Shown here: in pieces, positions 1 to 6,150 of the stretch
Layout of the letters: the number at the start of each line of letters is the position of its first letter
How positions within the stretch are numbered: position 1 is the stretch's first letter
Assembly (NCBI GenBank): GCA_964372165.1
Contig: CAYJPT010000118.1
Span: forward strand, 1 to 7,221
Length of the DNA: 7,221 nt
Direction of reading: 5' to 3'
Source of the DNA: CAYJAD01 sp964372165
GTDB lineage: Bacteria; Desulfobacterota; Desulfovibrionia; Desulfovibrionales; Desulfovibrionaceae
The notes under the pieces: generated by a model
What the model was told of the DNA's origin: nothing
The model's database searches: none
Seen by the model: the letters and a program-made list of their open reading frames with translations, nothing else
Position numbers and translations under genes: made by a program

Positions 1-19
1 AAATCCTCTTAAGGACATG

Positions 20-49
20 CTGATTTATTCTGCAAGCAGAATAAATCAG
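20..49. repeat. Perfect 14-bp hairpin inside the left repeat
   Basis: CTGATTTATTCTGC at 20-33 is followed by AA and then its exact reverse complement at 36-49. There is no T-tract on either side, so it does not look like an intrinsic terminator for a gene upstream of the window. It overlaps the inner part of the element's left terminal repeat and is probably part of that element's architecture. Confidence 0.8.
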
Positions 50-82
50 AAAGGCGCACTGCCTTCATTCGCCCTGTGGGAC

Positions 83-104
83 GCAAAAAAGCGTGGTTTT
101 TTGC
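83..104. repeat. 8-bp A/T-tract hairpin inside the left repeat
   Basis: GCAAAAAA (83-90) pairs exactly with TTTTTTGC (97-104) around a 6-nt loop, GCGTGG. It could look like a terminator stem because of the six T's, but here the T's lie within the stem. I treat it as internal structure of the repeat, not as a terminator. Confidence 0.6.
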
Positions 105-199
105 CCTCATTCGGCGTGCAAAGTAGGCATAATTGCCCACTTTGTAAGGAAGCGCACAATATGTTTTTTGACTTGTTAATTTAATTAGCGTTTCCTTAA

Positions 200-611
200 A
201 GTGTACACTACCTAAAATAATCTAAAGTTGCTATACTTACAGCATTGCTCATTTTAAAAATCGTTTAATATTTACTTTTGTATAAAAATTTACTTATGCA
301 TAAGTCTTCATATACTTCCTTTTCTTTTTTAAATTTCAAAAATATATTTTTCAATTAATATAACTTTTTAGGGATATTGTTTTAATAGTGGACAACTAGG
401 TAAACAAATGATAGAAGCATCGACTTGATTTATGATATGTTCCACAAAGGTTAAAATCATATCACAATTTTGACACTTTATGGGCATCATCACTTTGAAT
501 TTATTGCTTTTATATCTATGTATATTAATAGTGCTACTGGCCTTACCCATAAGTTAATTATGGGGCTACTTGCTAACCCAAAAAAATTATTTCTACGTGG
601 ATTTTTAAGAC
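200..611. other. AT-rich intergenic region, no confident gene
   Basis: These 412 bp separate the left repeat from the MBOAT gene. The sequence is very AT-rich. A perfect 8-bp palindrome, GTGTACAC, lies at 201-208, just outside the repeat tip. TATACT at 232-237 resembles a -10 box but lacks a matching -35. A 14-bp AT-only palindrome is centred near 345. A doubtful 60-codon frame occupies 368-550 on the - strand (separate entry). I found no convincing promoter for the MBOAT gene. Confidence 0.6.
368..550 (-). CDS. Doubtful 60-aa Cys-motif protein
   Basis: I do not recognise this 60-aa frame as a named family. Its middle contains KCQNCDMIL, which has the look of one half of a small zinc ribbon (CxxC followed by hydrophobic residues). 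About 20 residues later comes CLPSC, a C-x3-C rather than the usual CxxC, so the second half of a zinc site would be imperfect. No good ribosome binding site precedes the ATG at 550. An internal Met-Met pair just before the Cys motif (codons 21-22) is an alternative start giving about 40 residues. The frame lies alone, divergent from the MBOAT gene. It may be a real small zinc-ribbon protein, a decayed remnant, or a chance frame in AT-rich DNA. Confidence 0.25.
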   Translation of the reverse strand: MGKASSTINIHRYKSNKFKVMMPIKCQNCDMILTFVEHIINQVDASIICLPSCPLLKQYP

Positions 612-2060
612 ATGGTTTTTAGCTCACTCCCTTTTTTGCTACTATTTTTACCCATAACAGTAATACTTTATCATTATTTACTGCGTAACGAATATGGCAA
701 GTATGCTATACCGTTTGTACTTTTAGCCTCTTTATTTTTCTATGCCTATTGGAAGCCCATATATATATTTATTATTTTATTTTCCATACTTGTTAACTTT
801 TACCTCGGTAAAGTCATAAGTAGAAAAACTCCGTGGCAAAAACCTCTATTTCTTCTTGGTATAAGTATCAATATTTTATTGCTTGTTTACTATAAATACA
901 CAGGTTTTTTATTAGACACTTTTAGTAGCATAACGCATATCAATTTAATTATCCCAGACATTATTCTACCCATAGGCATAAGCTTTTACACTTTTCAGCA
1001 GATTGCATATTTATCAGATATTTATACAGAAAAGCACGTTGGCTCAAGTGACGATTTTATCCAGTACGCTACATTTGTTTGTTTTTTCCCACAATTAATA
1101 GCTGGACCAATTGTACACCATGCCGAAATGATGCCCCAATTTGCCGACAAAAAAAATCATGTCTTTGATTGGAAAAACATTTATACCGGCTTGTGTTTTT
1201 TGAGTATTGGTCTTGCAAAAAAAATATTGGTAGCAGACAATGTTGCCCCAATAGTAAATTACAGCTTCGATACTGCAAGCTCTTTGACATTTTTTGAAGC
1301 GATCTATGGTTGTTTTGGATACATTATACAAATTTACTTTGACTTTTCAGGCTATGCGGATATGGCCATCGGCTGTGCATTGTTCTTTAATATCAGATTA
1401 CCCATCAACTTTAACTCGCCCTATAAAGCAGCTTCCATCCAAGAATTTTGGCAAAGATGGCACATTACCCTGTCACGTTGGATTAGGGATTATATTTATT
1501 TCCCGCTTGGCGGTGGGAAAAAAGGCACTTTGCGTGCAATGTTAAATATGTGCATAACCTTTATAATTGGTGGTCTTTGGCATGGGGCTGGATGGAGTTA
1601 TGTACTTTGGGGTGTATTGCATGGTCTTGCCCTAGTTGTACATAGAATTTGGTCTCGCATACTTGGTTTAACTATGCCTCGCTATATTGCATGGCCTATG
1701 ACATTTTTATTTGTTGCATTTGCAGCCATTGCCATTAGATGTGTAAGTTTCAGCAGGCTATCACTCTTTATTGATGGATTGTTTGGCTATAATGGCTTTG
1801 CAATTAGAGGTAAGTTTGCTGAGGTTGTTAGCGAAATATGGGAAAGAACTTTAGGCATTGATGCAGGTTGGGTAGAGTTTAGCTTTATTATGATAGGTCT
1901 TTTAGGTATTACTTTTACACTGAAAAACTCACAACAGCTTATTAAGGCATACATTGATTCAAAAGTTTTCCATTTCTTTATCATGGCATTATTATTAATT
2001 TCCATTTCCTCACTTATACTTGCAGGTTATAGCCCTGAGTTTATTTATTTTAATTTCTAA
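612..2060 (+). CDS. MBOAT family membrane O-acyltransferase (DltB/AlgI-like)
   Basis: A 482-aa polytopic inner-membrane protein of the MBOAT family, normal in length for bacterial DltB/AlgI relatives. These proteins take an acyl group from a cytoplasmic donor and pass it across the membrane for modification of an exported polymer or glycan. Visible hallmarks are the N-terminal hydrophobic start MVFSSLPFLLLFLP, the segment FDFSGYADMAIG (about 243-254), the motif FWQRWHITLSRWIRDYIYFP (279-298, with His284), and GGLWHGAGWSYVLWG (320-334), whose His324 sits at the conserved catalytic MBOAT position. Both signature histidines are present and the frame is intact. The ATG at 612 matches the usual N-terminus of the family, though the ribosome binding site is weak (GTGG at 596-599). 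The next gene, 9 bp downstream, encodes an SGNH-like partner, so the two are probably co-transcribed. Substrate and acyl group cannot be read from the sequence; acetyl transfer to an exopolysaccharide is the commonest role in the family. Confidence 0.93.
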   Translation: MVFSSLPFLLLFLPITVILYHYLLRNEYGKYAIPFVLLASLFFYAYWKPIYIFIILFSILVNFYLGKVISRKTPWQKPLFLLGISINILLLVYYKYTGFLLDTFSSITHINLIIPDIILPIGISFYTFQQIAYLSDIYTEKHVGSSDDFIQYATFVCFFPQLIAGPIVHHAEMMPQFADKKNHVFDWKNIYTGLCFLSIGLAKKILVADNVAPIVNYSFDTASSLTFFEAIYGCFGYIIQIYFDFSGYADMAIGCALFFNIRLPINFNSPYKAASIQEFWQRWHITLSRWIRDYIYFPLGGGKKGTLRAMLNMCITFIIGGLWHGAGWSYVLWGVLHGLALVVHRIWSRILGLTMPRYIAWPMTFLFVAFAAIAIRCVSFSRLSLFIDGLFGYNGFAIRGKFAEVVSEIWERTLGIDAGWVEFSFIMIGLLGITFTLKNSQQLIKAYIDSKVFHFFIMALLLISISSLILAGYSPEFIYFNF

Positions 2061-2069
2061 GGATTTAGC

Positions 2070-3257
2070 ATGAACTACAAAAAATACTCCATACAGTTAT
2101 TAGTTACAGCAGGTATTTTTAGTATGTTACTAGTTAGTGCGTCATTTATGGTTCTTTTTATTTATGACCCACTACAGCTACAAAGTGAAGACTATTACGA
2201 CGCAGACAAATTTTTGGCAAAGCCAAGTATGCGCCTACAAGCTAAAGGTATAATCAACAAGGTTGATTTTGATAGTGTATTCCTTGGTACATCAATGCTA
2301 GAAAACAGTTCTGCATTGGAGGCCTCACGCTTATTAAACAGTACATTTGTAAATTTATCCATACATGGTTCAAATTTTTATGAACGAGCTTTTATCTTAA
2401 ATTACTTGTTTGAGCACAAAAAAATTAAAAATATTATTTATTCTGTCGATGATTTTTATTTTGACCTACCTAGAAATACCAAGCAAATAGACCAGTGGGA
2501 ACTTTTGTATGATGGAAATCCTATTAATGATATGAATGTACTTTTTAGTGCCACATACATAAGACCGACAATTGAATATATAAAAAATAATTTGAATAAA
2601 TCATATAAACTTAACAAAGCTGGCATAGAATTTTTTGATAAACCCAACGACTGGGCTGATTTAGAATATGATGTTGCACTTTTTGGAGGTTTGGAAAATT
2701 GGATTACCGACTTAGGTATGGTAAGTTTAAGAGATTTTTTATTAAGGCAACTCCCTAAAATAATAGTTGATATAAAGTCAACACCGCAATCATCTTTTGA
2801 AGATGCTAAAATCAATAAACAAATAGATTATATTGACACTTATTTACTTAGCTATGTCAAAAACAACCCTGATACTAAATTTTACTTGGTATTTCCACCT
2901 TATTATAGATACAGATATGCAGAATGGATGCAAGTAGGCGGCGAAAAGTATTTCATCCACCAGAAGATTATAAAATATCTAGTTTCTATGTCTGAAAAAT
3001 ATCAAAACCTGTATATTTATGGTTTTGAAGATCTTAATTACTTAGACATTATAGAAAATTACAAAGACCCGTCGCATTATAACAGAGACATGAATAGTTT
3101 AATAACACATGCTATAGCAGAAAAGAAGCATCTGTTAACAATTGATAATGTCGATAGCTATTTAAATAAATCTGCAATGCTTGCAAAAAATTTCGACGTT
3201 CAAAAATTACACGATCAAACCAGAGTATTACTGCGGCAAAAAGGATATATTAAATAA
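2070..3257 (+). CDS. Membrane-anchored SGNH-hydrolase-like protein, MBOAT partner
   Basis: A 395-aa protein with one N-terminal membrane segment (about 9-32) preceded by lysines and no obvious cleavage site, so the bulk should lie in the periplasm, anchored to the inner membrane. The body looks like a divergent SGNH/GDSL fold: FDSVFLGTSMLENS (67-80) puts Ser75 after a beta strand in the nucleophile position, and DPSHY (333-337) near the C-terminus supplies the Asp333/His336 pair of the DxxH block. Gly100 and Asn102 in SIHGSN may be part of the middle blocks, which is less certain. Ribosome binding site TAAGGA (2058-2063) overlaps the MBOAT stop codon, giving tight coupling. By analogy with AlgJ/AlgX and DltD beside AlgI and DltB, it would finish acyl transfer onto the final acceptor. 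That role is inferred from fold motifs and context; hydrolase activity is also possible. No terminator follows. Confidence 0.75.
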   Translation: MNYKKYSIQLLVTAGIFSMLLVSASFMVLFIYDPLQLQSEDYYDADKFLAKPSMRLQAKGIINKVDFDSVFLGTSMLENSSALEASRLLNSTFVNLSIHGSNFYERAFILNYLFEHKKIKNIIYSVDDFYFDLPRNTKQIDQWELLYDGNPINDMNVLFSATYIRPTIEYIKNNLNKSYKLNKAGIEFFDKPNDWADLEYDVALFGGLENWITDLGMVSLRDFLLRQLPKIIVDIKSTPQSSFEDAKINKQIDYIDTYLLSYVKNNPDTKFYLVFPPYYRYRYAEWMQVGGEKYFIHQKIIKYLVSMSEKYQNLYIYGFEDLNYLDIIENYKDPSHYNRDMNSLITHAIAEKKHLLTIDNVDSYLNKSAMLAKNFDVQKLHDQTRVLLRQKGYIK

Positions 3258-3778
3258 CCTGCACTACAAAAAAAAATAAACTGTTGTAATAACAAAACAA
3301 ACAAGCTAAGTTGTACAGTCTGAATTGTTTAAAACACAGAGTATGATATACGCCTGTGCGAAAATGTAGCAATACAAAAAGATCATTTTTGAACTTGATT
3401 AACACATTGTAAATTACACAATGCATTTAATGTGAAAGCAAACTTAGCATAGTTTTACTTAAACTAAATACGCTGCCTAACTTGACTTTTATTGATTTAA
3501 AGCGTATCGCTCAGTTAGAAAGTAAAATTATACAATCACTGCATATATATGTTAATTTATATACAACAATATACTGGCAAAATACATACAACATAATTAT
3601 GCTAATATATCAGACAATTGCTATGTTTTTTTTTGATTTGAGCTAATATATGGTTTTTATACAAAGTATCGTAAAATAATTGCATGCTTGTATTTATACT
3701 TGGCGAGTTTATTTTTTTATTGTATATTATTCAGCGAATTTGCGTTAACCACTTTAAACTCTATTAATTTAGGATATT
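3258..3778. other. 521-bp AT-rich intergenic region
   Basis: No protein or stable RNA gene is apparent. A nine-A run lies at 3268-3276 without a usable hairpin, so termination of the upstream pair is unclear. An imperfect hairpin (CACAG 3335-3339 with CTGTG 3354-3358, inner GTAT/ATAC) has no T-tract. A possible promoter is TTGACT (3482-3487), 17 bp, TATCGC (3505-3510), with a good -35 but a poor -10. Short direct repeats occur: ATACAACA at 3561-3568 and 3586-3593, and GCTAATATAT at 3601-3610 and 3642-3651. In such AT-rich DNA these may be chance. The region must hold the promoter of the signalling operon starting at 3779. Confidence 0.6.
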
Positions 3779-4084
3779 ATGCAAGAACTAGCTATTGAAG
3801 CCGTTAAAGCAGGGATGAAGTCTGCCTGCAGAATACGCAATACGGCCGGTGAAGTAATTGTTGATTGTGGAGCAGAGTTAACAGACGCAGCTATAAAAAG
3901 ATGCGAAGGCTTGGGTATTTATACAATTCATGTACTTGGCAGCCCAGTTCCTGGTGCAGAGCAAAGCTATGATGCTAAAAGATGTTTAGAGCGAGTGCCA
4001 CATTTATTTAGAAACCATCAAGAGAATATTTTCATGAAAACGATGCAGGCTTTTTTAATACGTCACTTTAATGAAAGAACTTAA
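3779..4084 (+). CDS. Small protein resembling the N-terminal segment of HD-GYP proteins
   Basis: A 101-aa soluble protein with no signal peptide. Residues about 7-55 (AVKAGMKSACRIRNTAGEVI, then a Cys-Gly-Ala-Glu-Leu-Thr stretch, then KRCEGLGIYTIHV) follow the pattern 'Gm.la..v.d..G.vl...G..Lt...i.rl...Gi..v.V' that commonly precedes the HD domain in HD-GYP cyclic-di-GMP phosphodiesterases. Here it stands alone, with no HD-GYP domain attached. The C-terminal third (HLFRNHQENIFMKTMQAFLI) looks helical. AGGA at 3771-3774 lies only 4 nt before the ATG, slightly close but usable. The gene leads a three-gene unit (37 bp to the HDOD gene), which suggests a small accessory or regulatory subunit for the HDOD/GGDEF proteins. 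The similarity is by pattern only and the function is unknown. Confidence 0.75.
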   Translation: MQELAIEAVKAGMKSACRIRNTAGEVIVDCGAELTDAAIKRCEGLGIYTIHVLGSPVPGAEQSYDAKRCLERVPHLFRNHQENIFMKTMQAFLIRHFNERT

Positions 4085-4121
4085 TTTTTTAAACCTACTC
4101 ATCATGAAAAGTATGTAACAC

Positions 4122-4967
4122 ATGGACCGTAATTTAGAGACAAATTATAAAGATAAGGTACTTGCAGCCAAGGGTATACCGACTTTGCCTGTTGCCTTAC
4201 AAAAAACCATGGCTCTCATGGATGGACCACGCACTAACTTGATAAAAGTTGGTGAAGCCATCTCGCAGGACCAAAGCTTAAGCGCGCGCGTTCTTAAGAT
4301 GGTTAATTCACCTATTTACGGATTTCCAAGTCGTATTTCGTCTATTCATAATGCATTGGTATTACTTGGTGTGAACACTGTTCATGGTATTTTGATTTCA
4401 TCTGTTGTTTTTGATATTGTTTCAAAGCATATGTCTGGATTGTGGGATCACAGCCTTTCATGTTCAACAGCTTGCAAGGTAATTGCAAAAACTCTTAAAT
4501 TTAAAGATTTTGAAGAATATATGTTAGCGGGTCTTTTGCATGATTTTGGCAAAGTTATACTCGCCATACAAATACCAGAAGCCACGCGTGATATACATGC
4601 TTTAGTACGTAGTGAAGATATTTTAACTATTGAGGCTGAACAATTAATGTTAGGCTTTAGCCATTCAAGAGTTAATAAGTGGGTAGCAGGCCATTGGAAT
4701 TTGCCTGTAGGCATAGCTGCTGCAATGACTTATCATCATAACCCTATGGCAGCAGATAATAACAAAACATTAGCGTCTGTTGTGCATGTTGCTAATTTTT
4801 TTACTAGGTTATTTGAAGTGGGTTCTTCTGGAGACAGCAATGTATCTGAACTTGATCCACATGCCTTAAAACATTTAGGTTTAGATCAAAATGACTTACG
4901 AGAACTTGTAGATAAAATAGGTTTTGAATTTAAAAAACAAGGCATGTTCCCTGTTTTTGGAAGGTAA
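4122..4967 (+). CDS. HDOD domain signalling protein
   Basis: A 281-aa cytoplasmic protein made almost entirely of one HDOD domain (about 18-215), a relative of the HD phosphohydrolase fold found in bacterial signalling proteins, often near cyclic-di-GMP components. Diagnostic stretches are LPTLP-like IPTLPVALQ (19-27), SQDQSLSARVLKMVNSPIYG (48-67), the segment around RISSIHNALVLLG (71-83), LWDHS (107-111), AGLLHDFGKVIL (136-147) and YHHNP (204-208). His110, His140-Asp141, His181 and His205/206 are retained, so unlike many HDOD proteins it might still bind metal; activity is unproven. An in-frame TAA at 4116-4118 fixes the start at 4122 or later. The ribosome binding site is poor (GAAAAG at 4106-4111), so translation may depend on the upstream gene. 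GGAAGG near its 3' end serves as the ribosome site of the next gene. Confidence 0.9.
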   Translation: MDRNLETNYKDKVLAAKGIPTLPVALQKTMALMDGPRTNLIKVGEAISQDQSLSARVLKMVNSPIYGFPSRISSIHNALVLLGVNTVHGILISSVVFDIVSKHMSGLWDHSLSCSTACKVIAKTLKFKDFEEYMLAGLLHDFGKVILAIQIPEATRDIHALVRSEDILTIEAEQLMLGFSHSRVNKWVAGHWNLPVGIAAAMTYHHNPMAADNNKTLASVVHVANFFTRLFEVGSSGDSNVSELDPHALKHLGLDQNDLRELVDKIGFEFKKQGMFPVFGR

Positions 4968-4970
4968 AAT

Positions 4971-5930
4971 ATGCAAGGAACCTTACAATCATTTGTTGGT
5001 ACAAAACCACAAATATTTCTTTTATGTACTGATGAAGAATTATGTGAACGATTCCAATCTCTTTGGGGTGATGATGAGGTTCAGTGGAAAATTTTTAGCA
5101 GTGGCAAGAAATTACTTGAACTTTTCTTTAATGACCCACCGCACATGCTTATTTGCGGCGACAGTAATGATGATATAAGTGGATTAAAAATCCTAGACAT
5201 TGTTAAATCTGAAAATGTCTACAAACAAGTTTGTACCATTCTTATATTAACCAAAGAAAATCTTGAAGATTCTCTAAAAATTGGTGGTATAGCTGTAGAT
5301 GATTTTCTTGTACTTCCTGTAGAAAATACAGAAATGCGTACCCGTCTTGAGCTTGCCCTGCAACGGTCTTCTTGTACCTTGGATGCAAACCCATTAACTC
5401 GCCTTCCTGGTAATACATCAATTATGCAAGCTATAGAAAAGCATATTCACGAGAAAAGTGCTTTTGCAGCTGCTTACCTTGATATTGACAATTTTAAAGC
5501 CTTTAATGACAAATATGGTTTCTTTCGTGGTGATGAGGCTTTACTTATGACTGCACGCCTGCTCATGGCTACCATTATGGATTTTGAGGCCCCTTATAAA
5601 TTTTTAGGACATATTGGTGGTGATGACTTTTTCTTTATTATTCCTGAAGATTGTGTTGAAGATGTATGTAAACGTCTTGTAGCAACATATGACGAAATAG
5701 TTCCAAATTTTTATGATGAAGAAGATAGAGAGCAAAAAGGCATCACCTCAAAGGACAGAATGGGAAATATACAAAGATTTCCTTTTATGAGTATTTCTAT
5801 TGCTGTAACAACAAATAATGATGCTCGCTTCACACACTATGGTGAAGTATCACAATCTCTTGGGCAACTTAAGTCCTTATGTAAGGCCAAAGAAGGGTCT
5901 TGCTATGTTGTAGATAGACGCTCAGATTAG
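4971..5930 (+). CDS. Degenerate receiver plus GGDEF (GGDDF) domain protein
   Basis: A 319-aa cytoplasmic protein. Residues about 13-130 look like a response-regulator receiver, but key positions are lost: the phosphoacceptor position in PHMLICGDSN appears to be Gly63 (Asp64 is shifted by one), and the Lys before the conserved Pro is Leu115 (FLVLPV). Residues about 140-315 are a GGDEF domain: LTRLPGN (142-148), YLDIDNFKAFNDKYG (169-183), HIGGDDF (214-220), then SISIAV and LKSLCKAKEGS. The catalytic signature is GGDDF instead of GG[DE]EF, and no RxxD product-inhibition site lies five residues before it. It might therefore be a weak diguanylate cyclase, an inactive nucleotide sensor, or a member of a known GGDDF subgroup. 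Ribosome site GGAAGG (4959-4964) and a 3-bp gap to the HDOD gene show a shared transcript, ending at the terminator at 6000-6043. Confidence 0.88.
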   Translation: MQGTLQSFVGTKPQIFLLCTDEELCERFQSLWGDDEVQWKIFSSGKKLLELFFNDPPHMLICGDSNDDISGLKILDIVKSENVYKQVCTILILTKENLEDSLKIGGIAVDDFLVLPVENTEMRTRLELALQRSSCTLDANPLTRLPGNTSIMQAIEKHIHEKSAFAAAYLDIDNFKAFNDKYGFFRGDEALLMTARLLMATIMDFEAPYKFLGHIGGDDFFFIIPEDCVEDVCKRLVATYDEIVPNFYDEEDREQKGITSKDRMGNIQRFPFMSISIAVTTNNDARFTHYGEVSQSLGQLKSLCKAKEGSCYVVDRRSD

Positions 5931-5999
5931 TAATGCTACACTAAAAAAGAAGCTTATTTGACTAAATATTAGATATAAAGCTTAAATACTACATCAATT

Positions 6000-6043
6000 G
6001 ACCGGATATACAGCATTATTTTGCATCTCCCGGTCTTTTTTTT
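6000..6043 (+). terminator. Intrinsic terminator of the signalling operon
   Basis: GACCGG (6000-6005) pairs with CCGGTC (6030-6035), and eight T's follow directly (6036-6043). The 24-nt interior has only a short extra pairing, GCA with TGC. It lies 70 bp after the stop of the GGDDF gene and before the recombinase gene, separating the two transcription units. A weaker AAGCTT/AAGCTT pair (5950-5955, 5978-5983) lies between. Confidence 0.75.
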
Positions 6044-6053
6044 ATATGTAAGA

Positions 6054-6126
6054 AGTCCTGCATAATTATTTTTGAGTGCAATTTTACTAAAAATTACAAA
6101 AAAAATTAAAATTGCGATGCAGGACT
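6054..6126. repeat. Long imperfect inverted repeat before the recombinase gene
   Basis: AGTCCTGCAT (6054-6063) is the exact reverse complement of ATGCAGGACT (6117-6126). Nested inside, GCAATTTT (6078-6085) is the exact reverse complement of AAAATTGC (6108-6115). The two stems are separated by 14 nt on the left but by one base on the right, and the central loop is an A-rich 22 nt. It ends 24 bp before the recombinase start. AAAAGG (6127-6132) follows immediately. It could be a structured mRNA leader, an operator, or a recombinase-related site; nothing chooses between these. Confidence 0.7.
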
Positions 6127-6150
6127 AAAAGGCACAAAAATCAATAAAAC

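Larger units (their letters stand above)
9..199. mobile_element. MITE-like structured repeat, left copy
   Basis: Non-coding element of about 191 bp. Its ends are inverted repeats: TTAAGGACATGCTGATT at 9-25 and, read on the - strand from 199 inward, TTAAGGAAACGCTAATT (14 of 17 identical). Inside are several dyads: a perfect 14-bp stem at 20-49, an 8-bp stem at 83-104, an 11-bp stem with one mismatch at 119-144, and an 11-bp stem with one mismatch (G152 against T) joining 145-155 to 188-198. Two near-identical 13-mers (61-73 and 103-115, GCC[TC]TCATTCG[CG]C) form a direct repeat. The middle is visibly more GC-rich than the flanks. Positions 121-199 recur inverted at 7145-7221. TTAA stands at both tips and could be either part of the inverted repeat or a duplicated target. 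No transposase reading frame is present, so if mobile it would be non-autonomous. Exact ends are inferred; a REP-like or structured-RNA repeat family is the alternative. Confidence 0.6.

Noticed and set aside
20..49. Intrinsic terminator of an upstream gene
   Set aside because: The perfect stem is not followed by a T-tract on either strand, and it coincides with the repeat element's terminal region.
1095..1331. Minus-strand frames of 70-80 codons inside the MBOAT gene
   Set aside because: They lie opposite conserved MBOAT coding sequence, have no family features and overlap each other; they are shadows.
2456..2815. 119-codon minus-strand frame inside the SGNH-like gene
   Set aside because: Fully antisense to an intact gene with recognisable motifs and without a recognisable product of its own.
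3561..3651. CRISPR-like array
   Set aside because: Only pairs of 8-10 bp AT-rich motifs, not regular repeats with spacers; no cas gene in the window.
4104..4118. Mini-frame ATG AAA AGT ATG TAA, in frame with the HDOD gene, as a leader peptide
   Set aside because: Only four codons, no ribosome binding site, and no attenuator structure nearby; it only serves to show that the HDOD start cannot lie further upstream.
4924..5178. 84-codon + strand frame overlapping the HDOD/GGDDF junction
   Set aside because: Out of frame with both well-supported genes; the 4971 gene has a clear ribosome site and domain structure.
6054..6126. dif-type Xer recombination site beside the recombinase gene
   Set aside because: A dif site has two 11-bp arms about 6 bp apart; here the arms are separated by more than 50 bp and nested with a second stem.
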